64,000 nucleotides of DNA from CAYFLR01 sp964343805 (GCA_964343805.1 CAYFLR010000026.1:10860-74859); one strand, 5' to 3'. Shown: positions 26,475-36,442, counted from the stretch's first letter. Numbers and translations: made by a program. The notes: generated by a model not told the origin, from the letters alone.

Positions 26475-27412
26475 ATCACACCACTTTGTTTTAAATAAAT
26501 AATAATAGCCTCAAACAACTCCACGTGGTGACGATTGAAAAAGGGCAGCAATTTACTGTGATCGCCCTCATAATTGCCTAAATCAACTGAGCCAGGGATC
26601 TTGGTATGTTTGAGTAAAAGGAATCCATCATTTTTCGTGTTTAGCTGACGAAGAATCTTAGTGGATAAAGCCAGTACACTTTTCTCATACTTTTTATTAA
26701 GAAATGAGATCGAGAACAGTTTTATCTCTTCTGGGCATAACTGGGTAAAATATTTATTCCTGATCACACGAATATCAGTCCGCATGGAATGAATGCCGCG
26801 AGCAAAGGTAGATTTTAACAGACCTCTTTGAGGAAAGTGTTTGAGTAATTTATCGTGAAGATAATCTGCGATGGGTGAACCTCCAACACTTCCACCGATT
26901 GAAACTAAGGCTTTAATATGTTGTCGGGCAAAGGAAATAGTGTCTGCAGAATAAATGATACTGTCCATTGCATCTATGGCACCTTTGCTCATCCCAATGA
27001 TTACAAATTTTTTATCAGGGTATTTTATTGCTCTTTGATGGAGTGATTCATAAATAATTTTGCCAATTTTATGACTGTCTTCAGTGAAATCTGGGGGAAT
27101 GAAATAATTGTAATTATGACGGTTGCAATAGCTCTGAATAGCGAGATAGTGAGTATTAAGGTACAGTTTTGCTAGAAATACATGGATAAATACAAATTCA
27201 ATGTTAGGGATCTCTTTGGCAGTGGGTAGTTTGTACTTTAGCTCGGGAGTGGGTTGAAAAATACTGCCGCTGGTTATTTTTCCCACACTTTTCACAATGT
27301 CATTGAGGTCGTTGAGATAAATCTTATTACGGGTCTTATGGTATTTTATTCTCTCTAAATAGATGCTACGGAATAATTTACTCGGGGTTGGAGGATTGTC
27401 TTTGGCCGTCAT
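26471..27412 (-). CDS. alpha/beta-hydrolase-like protein
   Basis: This is a 313-residue protein without a signal peptide. A strand-turn-helix with KFVIIGMSKGAIDAM gives a GxSxG-type nucleophile elbow (Ser about residue 145). The following ALVSIGGSVGGSPIADYL is typical of lipase/hydrolase folds. A plausible late acid and His (GNYEGDHSKLLPFF) lie near the end. The substrate is unknown. It is last in the long minus-strand operon, and its ATG lies inside pyrF (35-nt overlap), so either this start is right and translation is coupled, or a later start is used. The fold call is an inference from the elbow motif. Confidence 0.55.
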   Translation of the reverse strand: MTAKDNPPTPSKLFRSIYLERIKYHKTRNKIYLNDLNDIVKSVGKITSGSIFQPTPELKYKLPTAKEIPNIEFVFIHVFLAKLYLNTHYLAIQSYCNRHNYNYFIPPDFTEDSHKIGKIIYESLHQRAIKYPDKKFVIIGMSKGAIDAMDSIIYSADTISFARQHIKALVSIGGSVGGSPIADYLHDKLLKHFPQRGLLKSTFARGIHSMRTDIRVIRNKYFTQLCPEEIKLFSISFLNKKYEKSVLALSTKILRQLNTKNDGFLLLKHTKIPGSVDLGNYEGDHSKLLPFFNRHHVELFEAIIIYLKQSGVI

Positions 27413-28361
27413 TATTGCTTTTTACCACCCTTCTAATTTCGGTGAGAGTTTTGGTAATCGCTTGCTTAAGTGATGTTTGATATTGTTCTATTGTAACATA
27501 CTCTTTTGTTTGGCCATAATTTTTATAAGCAAAAATTAATGATCGTGAAAGGCTGATTAATATGCCTTGCTGTTTATCGTCTAAGAATTTGTTTAGATCC
27601 TCTGCCTTTCCTCCTTGGGCACCCATACCGGGGATCAGGAAAAAGTGGTTGGGGCAAAGCTCCCGTACATTAATGGCTTCCTCTGGGTAGGTGGCTCCCA
27701 CTACATTTCCCACAATAGAATATCCACTCTCTTCACAGGTGTAGTCATTTCCGAGACGGGCTATCATCCTGGATATTTTTTGGTAAACCTCTTCTTTATC
27801 AATTTTTAGGTTTTGCAAATCACCGCTGCCGGGATTTGAGGTTTTATTCAAAATGAAGAGAGCTTTTTGATTCTCAAATGCTGTTTGAGCAAAGGGGACT
27901 AAAGTATCTATACCCATGAGGGGATTCACAGTGATGGCGTCTACTTTGAGGAGAGGATTATCAGCTAAAAAGTAATTACAGTAACCTTGGGCGGAAGAAG
28001 AAATATCACCTCTTTTGCAATCGGCAATTACAAAGAGACCTTTTTCGTAGGCCCGTTGGCATATCTTTTCAAAACATTCGATTCCAAGATGCCCAAAGGA
28101 TTCAAAAAAGGCTATTTGTATTTTAACTGCCGGGACTAAGGGGGCAGAGATATCTATAACTTCATTACAAAAATTATAGATGCTCTGCACTTGCTGTTTC
28201 ATCAGGGTTACACTGGCTCCCACATTTTTGATATCAGCAGGTGTCCCCTCCTCATAAAAGCAATGTGGGATACTTTCCCAAATGGGATCTATCCCCACTA
28301 CGATAGGATTGTGTAGTTTCTGGATCCTTTCCAGGAGTTTAAGGATTGCGGTTTTGGGCAT
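27378..28361 (-). CDS. pyrF: orotidine 5'-phosphate decarboxylase
   Basis: The enzyme makes UMP from OMP, the last step of pyrimidine synthesis. At 327 residues it is the longer type 2 form (TIGR02127-like). The N-terminus has VVGIDP, the catalytic Lys/Asp cluster is DCKRGDI, and later blocks are ITVNPLMGID, GNVVGATYPEE and FLIPGMGAQGG. The start (ATG 28361) lies 5 nt after the pgm stop with an AGGA site inside the end of pgm. UMP feeds the UDP-sugars used by galE and wall synthesis, which fits the envelope theme of the operon. Confidence 0.92.
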   Translation of the reverse strand: MPKTAILKLLERIQKLHNPIVVGIDPIWESIPHCFYEEGTPADIKNVGASVTLMKQQVQSIYNFCNEVIDISAPLVPAVKIQIAFFESFGHLGIECFEKICQRAYEKGLFVIADCKRGDISSSAQGYCNYFLADNPLLKVDAITVNPLMGIDTLVPFAQTAFENQKALFILNKTSNPGSGDLQNLKIDKEEVYQKISRMIARLGNDYTCEESGYSIVGNVVGATYPEEAINVRELCPNHFFLIPGMGAQGGKAEDLNKFLDDKQQGILISLSRSLIFAYKNYGQTKEYVTIEQYQTSLKQAITKTLTEIRRVVKSNNDGQRQSSNPE

Positions 28362-28366
28362 AGAAA

Positions 28367-30118
28367 TTATCCTAGTTGATCAACGTATTGACTAAAAGTT
28401 TGGTCTGCTATTTTAATAAGTTCTTGGCTGTTGGTTAAACTTTCGGCCTGACATTGGTAATAGAACTTAATCTTTGGCTCTGTCCCAGAAGGACGCGCAG
28501 TGATCTTCAAATGATCTCCATAATAAAGTTGAATGACATTACTTTTGGGAAGGGTTATCTCTTCTGAAGGAGAAATTTCACCAGCTGCTGAACATGAATA
28601 GGCTTGGCTAGCTTGATAATCTTTCATTTGGGTAAGAGAGAAGTCGGAAACTTTAGTTAAGGGACTTTTTCTTAAATTCGCCATCACTTGGGCAATTTTT
28701 TCAGCCCCCTCTTTTCCTTTGTGAGTCACTGTTCTGAGATCTTCCAGGTAATACCCATATTTTTCATAGATCTTATCAAGTTCAGCTAAAATACTAGACC
28801 CTTGTGCTTTATAGTAGGCTCCCATTTCCGCCACTAAAGCTGCGGATATAACGGCATCTTTGTCTCTAGCGTGAGTCCCGATGAGATAACCATAGGATTC
28901 TTCATAACCAAGGAGGAAATCTTTTTGCTTAGTTTCATCCTGCAAAATGCGAATTTGCTCGCCAATGTATTTAAAGCCAGTCAAAGTATCTAATACATCC
29001 ACGCCGTGATCTTTGGCTATAACCATACCTAAATCAGATGTTACAATGGTTTTTACTAAGAGTGGGTTTGCCGGCATCTTATTTTGGTTTTTTAAACCAG
29101 TGATAATATAATTAGCAAGTAAAGAGCCTACTTGATTGCCGTTGAGATAGATAAATTCTTTACCATTATTTAAAGCAATGGCCAATCGATCGCAGTCGGG
29201 ATCGGTTCCCATTACCATATCGGCATCTTCCTTTTGGGCCTGCTTAACAGCTAGATCGAGAGCTTTGTGATCTTCCGGGTTAGGGTAATCCACTGTTGAA
29301 AATTGAGGGTCAGGTTGCTCTTGCTCTTTAACAATACTGATATTGGTGAATCCCCATCTTTTCAGGATTTCTTGCACGGGCTTATTTCCTGAGCCATGAA
29401 TAGGTGTATAGACCAGTTTATAATTAGTATCGAAGTCTTGGTGGACTTTCAGGTGTTTTACAGCTTCAAAATAAGCATTATCCATATCTTGGTCCATATA
29501 CTGGATCAAGTCTTTAGAGATGGCATCTTGCAGTGAAATGGTTTTTACATCTCGGAGTGATTTAATGGAGTTTACTTGGTCAATAATGGATCGATCATGG
29601 GGAGGGGTTACCTGGGCACCATCGTTCCAATAGACTTTGTATCCATTATATTCTTTTGGATTATGGCTAGCTGTTACACTGATACCAGCAATACTATTTG
29701 TTTCACGGACTGCGAAAGATAGAAGTGGGACAGGTCGTAAAGTTTTATAGAGGTGACAGCGAATACCGTTAGCAGCAAATACACAGGCTGCTTCCTCAGC
29801 AAATGTGTCAGAGTATAATCTGGAATCAAAGCCAATGGCAACGCAGGGAGTCTGGGCATTTTGAGATAATATATAACTTGCGAGTCCTTGGGTCGCTCTA
29901 CGTACAATATAGGGATTCATCCGGTTTGAACCAGCACCGATTATGCCTCTCAATCCTCCTGTTCCAAATTCTAATTCACGATAAAAGCGGTCAGTGAGTT
30001 CGTCCCATTGCTCATTCTCCAGGAGTTCTTTGATTTCATTCTGAGTGTTCTCATCAAAATAGGAGTCAGTGGTCCACTCTTTTATTTTGGCTTGGATATC
30101 GGCGGATAATTGATTCAT
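28367..30118 (-). CDS. pgm: phosphoglucomutase/phosphomannomutase family protein
   Basis: This 583-residue alpha-D-phosphohexomutase interconverts hexose 1- and 6-phosphates. Domain 1 has the phosphoserine loop (GISVTASHNPKEYNGYKVYW; Ser of TASHNP). The metal loop is DPDCDRLA, the sugar-binding loop GYEESYGYL, and the C-terminal phosphate site RPSGTEPKIKFY. Length and motifs match the PgcA-like group that usually acts on glucose. Together with galE it would supply nucleotide-sugar precursors. It lies 12 nt downstream of dacB and 5 nt upstream of pyrF in the same direction. Substrate preference cannot be read from sequence alone. Confidence 0.92.
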   Translation of the reverse strand: MNQLSADIQAKIKEWTTDSYFDENTQNEIKELLENEQWDELTDRFYRELEFGTGGLRGIIGAGSNRMNPYIVRRATQGLASYILSQNAQTPCVAIGFDSRLYSDTFAEEAACVFAANGIRCHLYKTLRPVPLLSFAVRETNSIAGISVTASHNPKEYNGYKVYWNDGAQVTPPHDRSIIDQVNSIKSLRDVKTISLQDAISKDLIQYMDQDMDNAYFEAVKHLKVHQDFDTNYKLVYTPIHGSGNKPVQEILKRWGFTNISIVKEQEQPDPQFSTVDYPNPEDHKALDLAVKQAQKEDADMVMGTDPDCDRLAIALNNGKEFIYLNGNQVGSLLANYIITGLKNQNKMPANPLLVKTIVTSDLGMVIAKDHGVDVLDTLTGFKYIGEQIRILQDETKQKDFLLGYEESYGYLIGTHARDKDAVISAALVAEMGAYYKAQGSSILAELDKIYEKYGYYLEDLRTVTHKGKEGAEKIAQVMANLRKSPLTKVSDFSLTQMKDYQASQAYSCSAAGEISPSEEITLPKSNVIQLYYGDHLKITARPSGTEPKIKFYYQCQAESLTNSQELIKIADQTFSQYVDQLG

Positions 30119-30130
30119 GTTTATGTCCTT

Positions 30131-31621
30131 TCATTTGATAATGTCATATATTTTATTAAAAAGGGGTTCTTGCAGTTTTACGATTTTATAATATTTTGAG
30201 GGTGGAAAATTGTTGATTATGAGCGCAAAAGCATGTGTTTCAGGGGTAAGAAAATAGCCTGCAATACTAATAGAATTTTTATTAGATTTCTTATTAGGGG
30301 GATACCTGATGGATCCTGTTTTGGCTCGAATAGCGTATTTAATATTTGGAAATTGCTTACTTCGATTTTTTAAAGTTCCATCAACGCCCCAGATAGGTAG
30401 TGAGGCCATATGTTCAAATGAATATTCGAATTGCTGAAAGCCGTGCACCAGTGTCTTAACCAGAGCACGAGCGGATAGCCGATTCGCTGTGGATAATCCA
30501 CTTCCATCCATTAGGCGGTACTCTTGCTTGGGAATTCCCAGTTTTTTAAGATGTTGGCCCATAAGTGAGACGCCATGCTTTAAAGTGCCGGGTTTATTAA
30601 GCTTTAGTCTTTGGTGAGCAGAAATAGACATGACCAGCTGGTTAGCTATAAAATTGGTACTGAACTTATTCATGTCTCGGATGATTTGACCTAATGGCTT
30701 ACTTTTAACAACAGCCAATTTAAACTCGGTTTTCTTTTTGATACGAGAGATTTTAATTTGCCCTTTCCACTTTATGCCCACTCTTTGCAAGAAACTGGAA
30801 ATGCTGTGGCCGAGGTAAAGGAGAGGGTATTTAGCAAAACGATAAACCACCCTAGGCTTTGAATTCGCTTTCAATCCTCCATAAAAGATAAATCCATCTT
30901 TCCCCTTGATCAATGATCGTTCAATCCGCAACTTCGAATGCTTAGTGAGAGTTTTAGTTTGATTAATGATTTGAACTGAGGGGCTCGTGGGAGAAACCGA
31001 GATAGAACAGGGCTTGCCTATTTGTGAATTCGGTGAAACCGTTATTTCTATCGAGCCAAAGTTGATAGCTGTGGCTGCAGTATAGGCGTTATAAGCATTC
31101 CCTTTTTTATCGTAGTCAGATGGGGCTTGGAGGTGAGGGCTGAAGGCACTGGCGTCAATAATTATATTACCAAGAATTTGTTTAACTCCCATCCTTTTCA
31201 ACATAAATGCCATGTTTAAGAGGTTTTCTGAAACAAAAACTGGGTTACCATCACTATAGAAGATCAGGTCTTGTTTAATAAAACTGTAATTAGAGGGTTG
31301 CCTGTAGAGTGAGAGAGAGCTGGTGAATTGAAAATCGTTTCCTAGTATATCAAGGGCGGTTAAAGCAGTGATCAGCTTAAGGTTTGAAGCTGGGATCAAG
31401 GCGTGAGTGGAATTATGATTGTATAGACTCTTTTCATTGCCTAGGTCATAGAGAGCGAATGATGTTTTAATTTTTTTATTAATTTTACTTAAGGGCTGAA
31501 GCAGGTTGTGGCGGACAATCGAGCCTATTTCTTTAGAGGAAACATTTTTACCATTTGCTGGAGTAGCGATGAAGAAAATAACACATAAGAGGGTTCCTAC
31601 CCCAATCCGTAATAATTTCAT
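30131..31621 (-). CDS. dacB: D-alanyl-D-alanine carboxypeptidase/endopeptidase (PBP4, S13 family)
   Basis: This 496-residue exported enzyme trims or cleaves peptidoglycan crosslinks. It has a signal peptide (about 1-24), the active-site Ser-x-x-Lys in PASNLKLITALTAL, the family block MDGSGLSTANRLSARAL (SxN region) and the C-terminal KTGS in RAKTGSI. The region between SxxK and SxN holds the S13-specific inserted domains. Its ATG overlaps the truA stop by 4 nt. In a possible predator the class matters because PBP4-type enzymes remodel prey wall in Bdellovibrio; that link is background only and not shown here. Confidence 0.9.
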   Translation of the reverse strand: MKLLRIGVGTLLCVIFFIATPANGKNVSSKEIGSIVRHNLLQPLSKINKKIKTSFALYDLGNEKSLYNHNSTHALIPASNLKLITALTALDILGNDFQFTSSLSLYRQPSNYSFIKQDLIFYSDGNPVFVSENLLNMAFMLKRMGVKQILGNIIIDASAFSPHLQAPSDYDKKGNAYNAYTAATAINFGSIEITVSPNSQIGKPCSISVSPTSPSVQIINQTKTLTKHSKLRIERSLIKGKDGFIFYGGLKANSKPRVVYRFAKYPLLYLGHSISSFLQRVGIKWKGQIKISRIKKKTEFKLAVVKSKPLGQIIRDMNKFSTNFIANQLVMSISAHQRLKLNKPGTLKHGVSLMGQHLKKLGIPKQEYRLMDGSGLSTANRLSARALVKTLVHGFQQFEYSFEHMASLPIWGVDGTLKNRSKQFPNIKYAIRAKTGSIRYPPNKKSNKNSISIAGYFLTPETHAFALIINNFPPSKYYKIVKLQEPLFNKIYDIIK

Positions 31622-32385
31622 AGAGGATGACTTTGAGCTTCTTTTAAATAAACTTTTTCTAAGGTTAAACCATGGGCAGGAGCTGTAATTCCAGCCTGCC
31701 TCCGATCTTTTGCTGCCAGTATTTTAGGGAGCTCATCGGGTGAAATTTTCCCTCTGCCAATATCATAGAGAGTTCCAACCATATTGCGCACCATAAACTT
31801 AAGAAAACCTTTTCCTTGAAAGTAAATTTCGAACAGGTCCTGACCACAATTGCAATTAAAATAGACTTTTTCAATTGTTCTCACAAAGGTGGTGGCGTTG
31901 GAATCGGATGCTTTAAAGGAAGAGAAATCATGAGTGCCTACAAAAGTATAGGCCGCATCTCTCATTTTGTCCCAGTCAAGAAATATGGGAACATTCCATG
32001 ATTGACGATTGATGAGCGGATTTCGAATTAATGAGTTATGAATTCGATAACAGTAAAGTTTTGATAAGGCATCACGACAAGAGTGAAATTCTTTTGGAAC
32101 CATAAAACATTTTGTAATAGCAATATCATTTGGAAGAAGAGAATTTAGTCCCTTTAGAACGGCATCGGCATCAAGCATCTTTTCGGCATAAAAATTGGCG
32201 ACCATTGCTTTTGCATGGACACCGGAATCTGTTCGACTCGAGCCGGTTAAACGAATATCCTGCTTAAACATAATGTTTAGCTTTTGTTCAATAACCCCCT
32301 GGATGGTGGATTGATTCGGTTGGACTTGCCATCCACAGTATGAGGTTCCCTCAAACGCAATAATTAGACCGTAATTATAACTCAA
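31618..32385 (-). CDS. truA: tRNA pseudouridine synthase A
   Basis: This 255-residue enzyme makes pseudouridine at positions 38-40 of the tRNA anticodon arm. The catalytic motif GSSRTDSGVHA contains the Asp nucleophile (about residue 53). YDGT-like entry FEGTSYCGWQVQP, FVGTHDFSSF and MVRNMVGTLYDIGRG are all present. Length is normal. It overlaps the upstream CFI-box gene by 11 nt and the downstream dacB by 4 nt, giving tight coupling within the long operon. It is a housekeeping gene with no apparent functional tie to its neighbours. Confidence 0.95.
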   Translation of the reverse strand: MSYNYGLIIAFEGTSYCGWQVQPNQSTIQGVIEQKLNIMFKQDIRLTGSSRTDSGVHAKAMVANFYAEKMLDADAVLKGLNSLLPNDIAITKCFMVPKEFHSCRDALSKLYCYRIHNSLIRNPLINRQSWNVPIFLDWDKMRDAAYTFVGTHDFSSFKASDSNATTFVRTIEKVYFNCNCGQDLFEIYFQGKGFLKFMVRNMVGTLYDIGRGKISPDELPKILAAKDRRQAGITAPAHGLTLEKVYLKEAQSHPL

Positions 32386-34456
32386 GTTTTAGACCAAAAT
32401 TCCAGATGTTATACTCTTTAATGAAAGCCTTTTGAGCTTCAGATTTATCTTCAATTTTTGAAATGCCCGGGGAGGTAGAATACTGTGTGTATTGACAAAC
32501 AAAATGGATGTTGCGGATGTGATAAAAGAGTTCCATATTTGCAGCAGCGCTAGGCTCCATCCAGTCCATGTTAATTAAAACTCCTGCAGACCACATAAAA
32601 CCTTTGCGATTTCCGTTAAAATTACTTTTGGTTCCTTTTTTTCCTCGGTACATGACTTCTTGAAAGCCATAGGAAACAAATGGGGACAGATAAGATTCTT
32701 TTAAATAATCCAGATGGTAAGTTAAGTAAGCTCCAAGTGGAAACATCATCAAGCGCACTTCTTCATCTAATTTCTGATATCCATCTCCAGATTGTATAAC
32801 AGAATTGCCGATGTCACTGAAAATTCCAGCTGATCCTCCGAGTCCGAGTTTGCCAAACTTATTAAAAAAGTACCATTCATAGGAGAATTGATAAAGGGCG
32901 TTGGGCTTGCCAATGAGGGCTTCAAAAATTGAAACTTCATTGCTGGAGCCGCCTCCGTCATCATACTTAATCTGTTTATAACTACTAAACTCGGGTAAAC
33001 CAACGACCAGATGATAGCTGTAATTAAGATGCTCTTTGTTAAATTCCAAAATATCAATTGCGTTTAGCTTTTGAGATGGCAATCCAATAAAAAACAAGGG
33101 GAGTAATGTCAAAAGCGGTTTCGATGATTTTAATTTGAAAGCGGATTTAAATTTCCAGCAGGTGACTCCTAAAAGGAGTAAACAGGCTGCCAAGCTGATC
33201 AGTAGAATTAAATTGGTATGATTTACCATTAAAAAGGCAAAGGTGTAGATTGGATACAAGATCAGGCGGGCGGTCAATCTTAAAACACTCGAATGGGCGA
33301 TGAGAGAAGCGAGGGGGGGGCTATATTTATAGTACATGTATATGAAAAGTTCGCCGAGATATGAGTTTCTTAAGATTTGGTCTCGGAAAGTACGGAAAGT
33401 TTCAACTTGATAGGATGAAGAAGAGCCATAAGTCGCAGTGGCTATAAAGCAGTAGGCATCTTCAAAGGTATCATGATCTTCCAATTCAAAGAATTCATTA
33501 AAACTATAGGTTTTGGTGGGGATTGCGGAATAACAGGCGGGGCTATCGGCATCGCTTGTTTTGGCGGTGCTTAGGAGTCCCGCTTTGTCCTTGTAGAGAG
33601 TTATAAAAACATATTGTTCTTTATTGGTAAGATTAGACAATACAGCAGTGTCTTTGGATGCGTCTGCATCGACTCTCAAAAGAGGACTATAGTTTGATCT
33701 TAAACTATTAAAATCACAACTAGCGAAACAGGCAAAAGATTTCTCCCCTTTCATCACTTTTGGGTCAGTGATAGTGGCATCAGAAATAGCTTGGATGCCA
33801 TTTTTTCCGCAACCTTCAGAAAGTTTATTTGGTCTTGCACTCCATTTGGTAGAATCAGCTTCCCAATAATAGGTAACATAGCCTCCCACTTCATCGGAAT
33901 CTTTATTCTCGGAAGCAATGGTCCCCACGGGGCGATTCCATTTAATAGCTATTTGCTCATCAGCAGCGGATACTTTAGCAATACTCACTTTAGCGATGGG
34001 TCTATTTTTATCTCTTTTGATGGCATCACTGCGTTTTATGGCAGGCTTAGTTTCATTTTCTTCTTTGAAAGTAAAAACAAGATGGTATCTAAGAAGTTCG
34101 CCACTCACCTTTGAAGCATAACCTTCATTATCTTCTACGGTGAATTTAAATTTGCGGCAATTGGCGGTGTTATTTTTACAACCTACATGAGTGTCATTTT
34201 TATTTAGCTCAGTCAAAGCGCTGACATAGTTATCAGGGTATACATCATCAGCATTTTCACCCACAGCTACAGTGAAAGTTGGGGTCTCAATATAATCCGC
34301 AAAAGAAACATAGATGGTGATTTTTTTGGGGAGTTCACTAAAGTCTGCCACCCGGGCTGGGTCAGTATTAGTTTCAAGAAATGTCGGATTCTTTGCGTTT
34401 AAAGGGGCTGTGATAAAAATCAAAGAGCCTAGTAGAATTACAAAAAATCTCATCAT
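32375..34456 (-). CDS. exported CFI-box protein fused to an outer-membrane barrel-like domain
   Basis: This is a 693-residue protein. It has a signal peptide (about 1-21), then an extracytoplasmic region with a fibronectin-like block (VSAADEQIAIKWNRPVG; YVFITLYKDK). Next is a CFI-box (CFIATATYGSSS, Cys about 335, followed by VETFRTFRDQILRNSYLG and YYKYSPPLASLI). A TM follows at about 415-435. Normally a CFI-box/TM module is C-terminal. Here it is followed by a second signal-like segment (LLTLLPLFFIGLPSQKLNA) and about 230 residues of barrel-like strands ending FGLKLEL. The reading frame is unbroken. It could be a real fusion of two exported proteins. It lies 26 nt after asd, overlaps truA by 11 nt, and its function is unknown. 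Confidence 0.72.
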   Translation of the reverse strand: MMRFFVILLGSLIFITAPLNAKNPTFLETNTDPARVADFSELPKKITIYVSFADYIETPTFTVAVGENADDVYPDNYVSALTELNKNDTHVGCKNNTANCRKFKFTVEDNEGYASKVSGELLRYHLVFTFKEENETKPAIKRSDAIKRDKNRPIAKVSIAKVSAADEQIAIKWNRPVGTIASENKDSDEVGGYVTYYWEADSTKWSARPNKLSEGCGKNGIQAISDATITDPKVMKGEKSFACFASCDFNSLRSNYSPLLRVDADASKDTAVLSNLTNKEQYVFITLYKDKAGLLSTAKTSDADSPACYSAIPTKTYSFNEFFELEDHDTFEDAYCFIATATYGSSSSYQVETFRTFRDQILRNSYLGELFIYMYYKYSPPLASLIAHSSVLRLTARLILYPIYTFAFLMVNHTNLILLISLAACLLLLGVTCWKFKSAFKLKSSKPLLTLLPLFFIGLPSQKLNAIDILEFNKEHLNYSYHLVVGLPEFSSYKQIKYDDGGGSSNEVSIFEALIGKPNALYQFSYEWYFFNKFGKLGLGGSAGIFSDIGNSVIQSGDGYQKLDEEVRLMMFPLGAYLTYHLDYLKESYLSPFVSYGFQEVMYRGKKGTKSNFNGNRKGFMWSAGVLINMDWMEPSAAANMELFYHIRNIHFVCQYTQYSTSPGISKIEDKSEAQKAFIKEYNIWNFGLKLEL

Positions 34457-34482
34457 AAGTTTGCCCTCTCTCTGTTCGAGTA

Positions 34483-35499
34483 TTAGCTTTCTAAATATTG
34501 ACCAATTAACAGTTCAGCTATTTGCGCTGCGTTCAAGGCGGCTCCCTTTCGGAGGTTGTCTGCCACGCTCCACATACTAAAAGCATTTTGGCTAAACTGA
34601 TCTAATCTAACTCTTCCCACATAGACATTATCTTTACCAACACAGGAAATAGGTGTTGTAAGTTCTTCTGAATTCGCTTCATCAATTAAAGTGACTCCAG
34701 GTACATTTCTCATTTCAGCAAATAGCGCAGCGAGAGAAAGGGGGGTCGCGGTTTCAATATATACAGAGAGGCTGTGGCAATTAAAAACGGGCACTCTTAC
34801 TGTGGTGGCATTGATTTGAATGTTAGGATTATCAAAGATCTTATGAGTCTCATTGACCATCTTCATCTCTTCGCCACTGTAACCATTTTCATCGAAGGAC
34901 CCAATTTGAGGAATGCAATTAAAAGCGATCTGCTCAGTAAAAACCTTCTTCTCCAGTGGTTTTTGAGAAAAGATACCCAAGGTTTGTTGGGACAGCTCTT
35001 GCATTCCTTCTTGACCCGCTCCTGATACGGATTGATAAGTGGAAACCACTATTCGGTTCATTTTAAATTTGGTTACGATATTTTTTAATGGCAGCACCAT
35101 TTGGATTGTAGAACAGTTGGGGTTGGCGATAATATTTTTTGCTTTATACTCTTTGATGGCATCAGGGTTAATTTCTGGTACCACCAAAGGGACATCGTTA
35201 TCCATACGGTAGGCGCTGGAATTATCTATAACAATGGCCCCACTTTGTGCGGCTATGGGGGCCCATTTTAAACTCATCTCATTGCTGGTCATGAAGAAGG
35301 CAATATCAATATCTTTAAATGATTCTTCATCGAGAACTTCTACGACACCTGTTAAATCTCTAAAAGCAACTTTTTGGCCAGCAGATTTAGGAGAGGCAAA
35401 TAATTTTAAAGAATCTACTTTTAATTCTGACTTTTCTAAAATAGAAAGGAGCTCTTTTCCTACGGCACCTGTTGCTCCAACAACAGCTATATTACTCAT
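34483..35499 (-). CDS. asd: aspartate-semialdehyde dehydrogenase
   Basis: This NADPH enzyme makes aspartate semialdehyde for lysine, diaminopimelate, threonine and methionine synthesis. The start is the ATG at 35499 (MSNIAVVGATGAVGKELL), which has a GCAGGG site. The longer frame to 35556 begins inside pssA. The Rossmann motif VGATGAVG, the catalytic Cys in NPNCSTIQMVLPL, and the C-terminal QFSQNAFSMWSVADNLRKGAALNA block are all present. The 338-residue length is normal. Diaminopimelate links it to the wall genes around it. It overlaps pssA by 8 nt. Confidence 0.95.
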   Translation of the reverse strand: MSNIAVVGATGAVGKELLSILEKSELKVDSLKLFASPKSAGQKVAFRDLTGVVEVLDEESFKDIDIAFFMTSNEMSLKWAPIAAQSGAIVIDNSSAYRMDNDVPLVVPEINPDAIKEYKAKNIIANPNCSTIQMVLPLKNIVTKFKMNRIVVSTYQSVSGAGQEGMQELSQQTLGIFSQKPLEKKVFTEQIAFNCIPQIGSFDENGYSGEEMKMVNETHKIFDNPNIQINATTVRVPVFNCHSLSVYIETATPLSLAALFAEMRNVPGVTLIDEANSEELTTPISCVGKDNVYVGRVRLDQFSQNAFSMWSVADNLRKGAALNAAQIAELLIGQYLES

Positions 35500-36442
35500 G
35501 TTTATCCCTGCTTTTTGCTTTTGTGTTTGATGAGGCTTTGGCCTCAATTTCCACATCTTTTTGAGCGATTTGGTCTAACTGATAATCTTCTTCTATATGA
35601 AAATCATGCTCATCAACCTCTTCCGTGGCAACAAATTCAATGGGTTTTCTATGTTTTGCACTAGAGAAATATAAAAAAGGCCCAGAAAGGGTATAGAGAA
35701 ACATGATGGGAAAGGCGAGGAGTTCAAATTTGGAGGCAATGATGGTAAAAACAGCCACCAACCAAACTAGGGTGTAAAAAGGACGAGTGTTCTTAAGTTT
35801 TAAATCTTTAAAACTCGAGTATCTGAAATGGCTCACCATCAAAAACCCGAGAGTTGGGGTAGCCAGGGTGATAAAGACCTTGGAGGTGGCGGGAGCCACA
35901 ATCATTTCTAAAGTGGATTTGAGTAGAGAGAAATTTATTTCAGGTATGATGGTTTTTAGCTCTTCTATAAAAATGATAAAAGTTGCTAAAATAAGTGCCG
36001 CTGTAGGGCTAGGCAAGCCAATGAAGTTCTTATCTTTGAGCTTGGTGGTTTGCACATTAAATCGAGCCAATCGGAGCGCTCCACTGACAAAGTAAAAAAA
36101 GCAAAGGGTCCATCCCATTCGACCAAAACCATTGAGGGCAATTGTTAAAGCCAATAGAGCTGGAGCCAGGCAAAAGGATATAAGGTCAGCCAATGAGTCA
36201 AATTGGATGCCAAAGTCACTGGTTGTTTTCGTTAGACGGGCAATTCGACCGTCAAGAACATCAAAAATGGCTGCTGCTAGAATAGCAAAAGCTGCCTCTT
36301 TGTGTCGTCCCTCAAAGGAACGGACTATGGAGAAGAATCCCCAAAACATATTTCCGGTGGTAAACAAATTAGGGAGGACATAGATGGCCATTCCCAGTCT
36401 TTTTTTTCGAGCGGTCTTTTTGTCTATATTTGATTTAATCAT
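35492..36442 (-). CDS. pssA: CDP-diacylglycerol-serine O-phosphatidyltransferase
   Basis: This 316-residue integral membrane enzyme makes phosphatidylserine, the precursor of phosphatidylethanolamine. The CDP-alcohol phosphatidyltransferase signature is complete: DG-x2-AR-x8-G-x3-D-x3-D, seen as LDGRIARL...FGIQFDSLAD. Several TM segments follow (LALTIALNGFGRMGW; YTLVWLVAVFTIIASKF). An acidic tail of about 60 residues (EEVDEHDFHIEEDYQLD) is extra. It uses the CDP-diacylglycerol made by CdsA, encoded upstream in the same operon. It lies 17 nt after tsaB. Confidence 0.92.
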   Translation of the reverse strand: MIKSNIDKKTARKKRLGMAIYVLPNLFTTGNMFWGFFSIVRSFEGRHKEAAFAILAAAIFDVLDGRIARLTKTTSDFGIQFDSLADLISFCLAPALLALTIALNGFGRMGWTLCFFYFVSGALRLARFNVQTTKLKDKNFIGLPSPTAALILATFIIFIEELKTIIPEINFSLLKSTLEMIVAPATSKVFITLATPTLGFLMVSHFRYSSFKDLKLKNTRPFYTLVWLVAVFTIIASKFELLAFPIMFLYTLSGPFLYFSSAKHRKPIEFVATEEVDEHDFHIEEDYQLDQIAQKDVEIEAKASSNTKAKSRDKHE

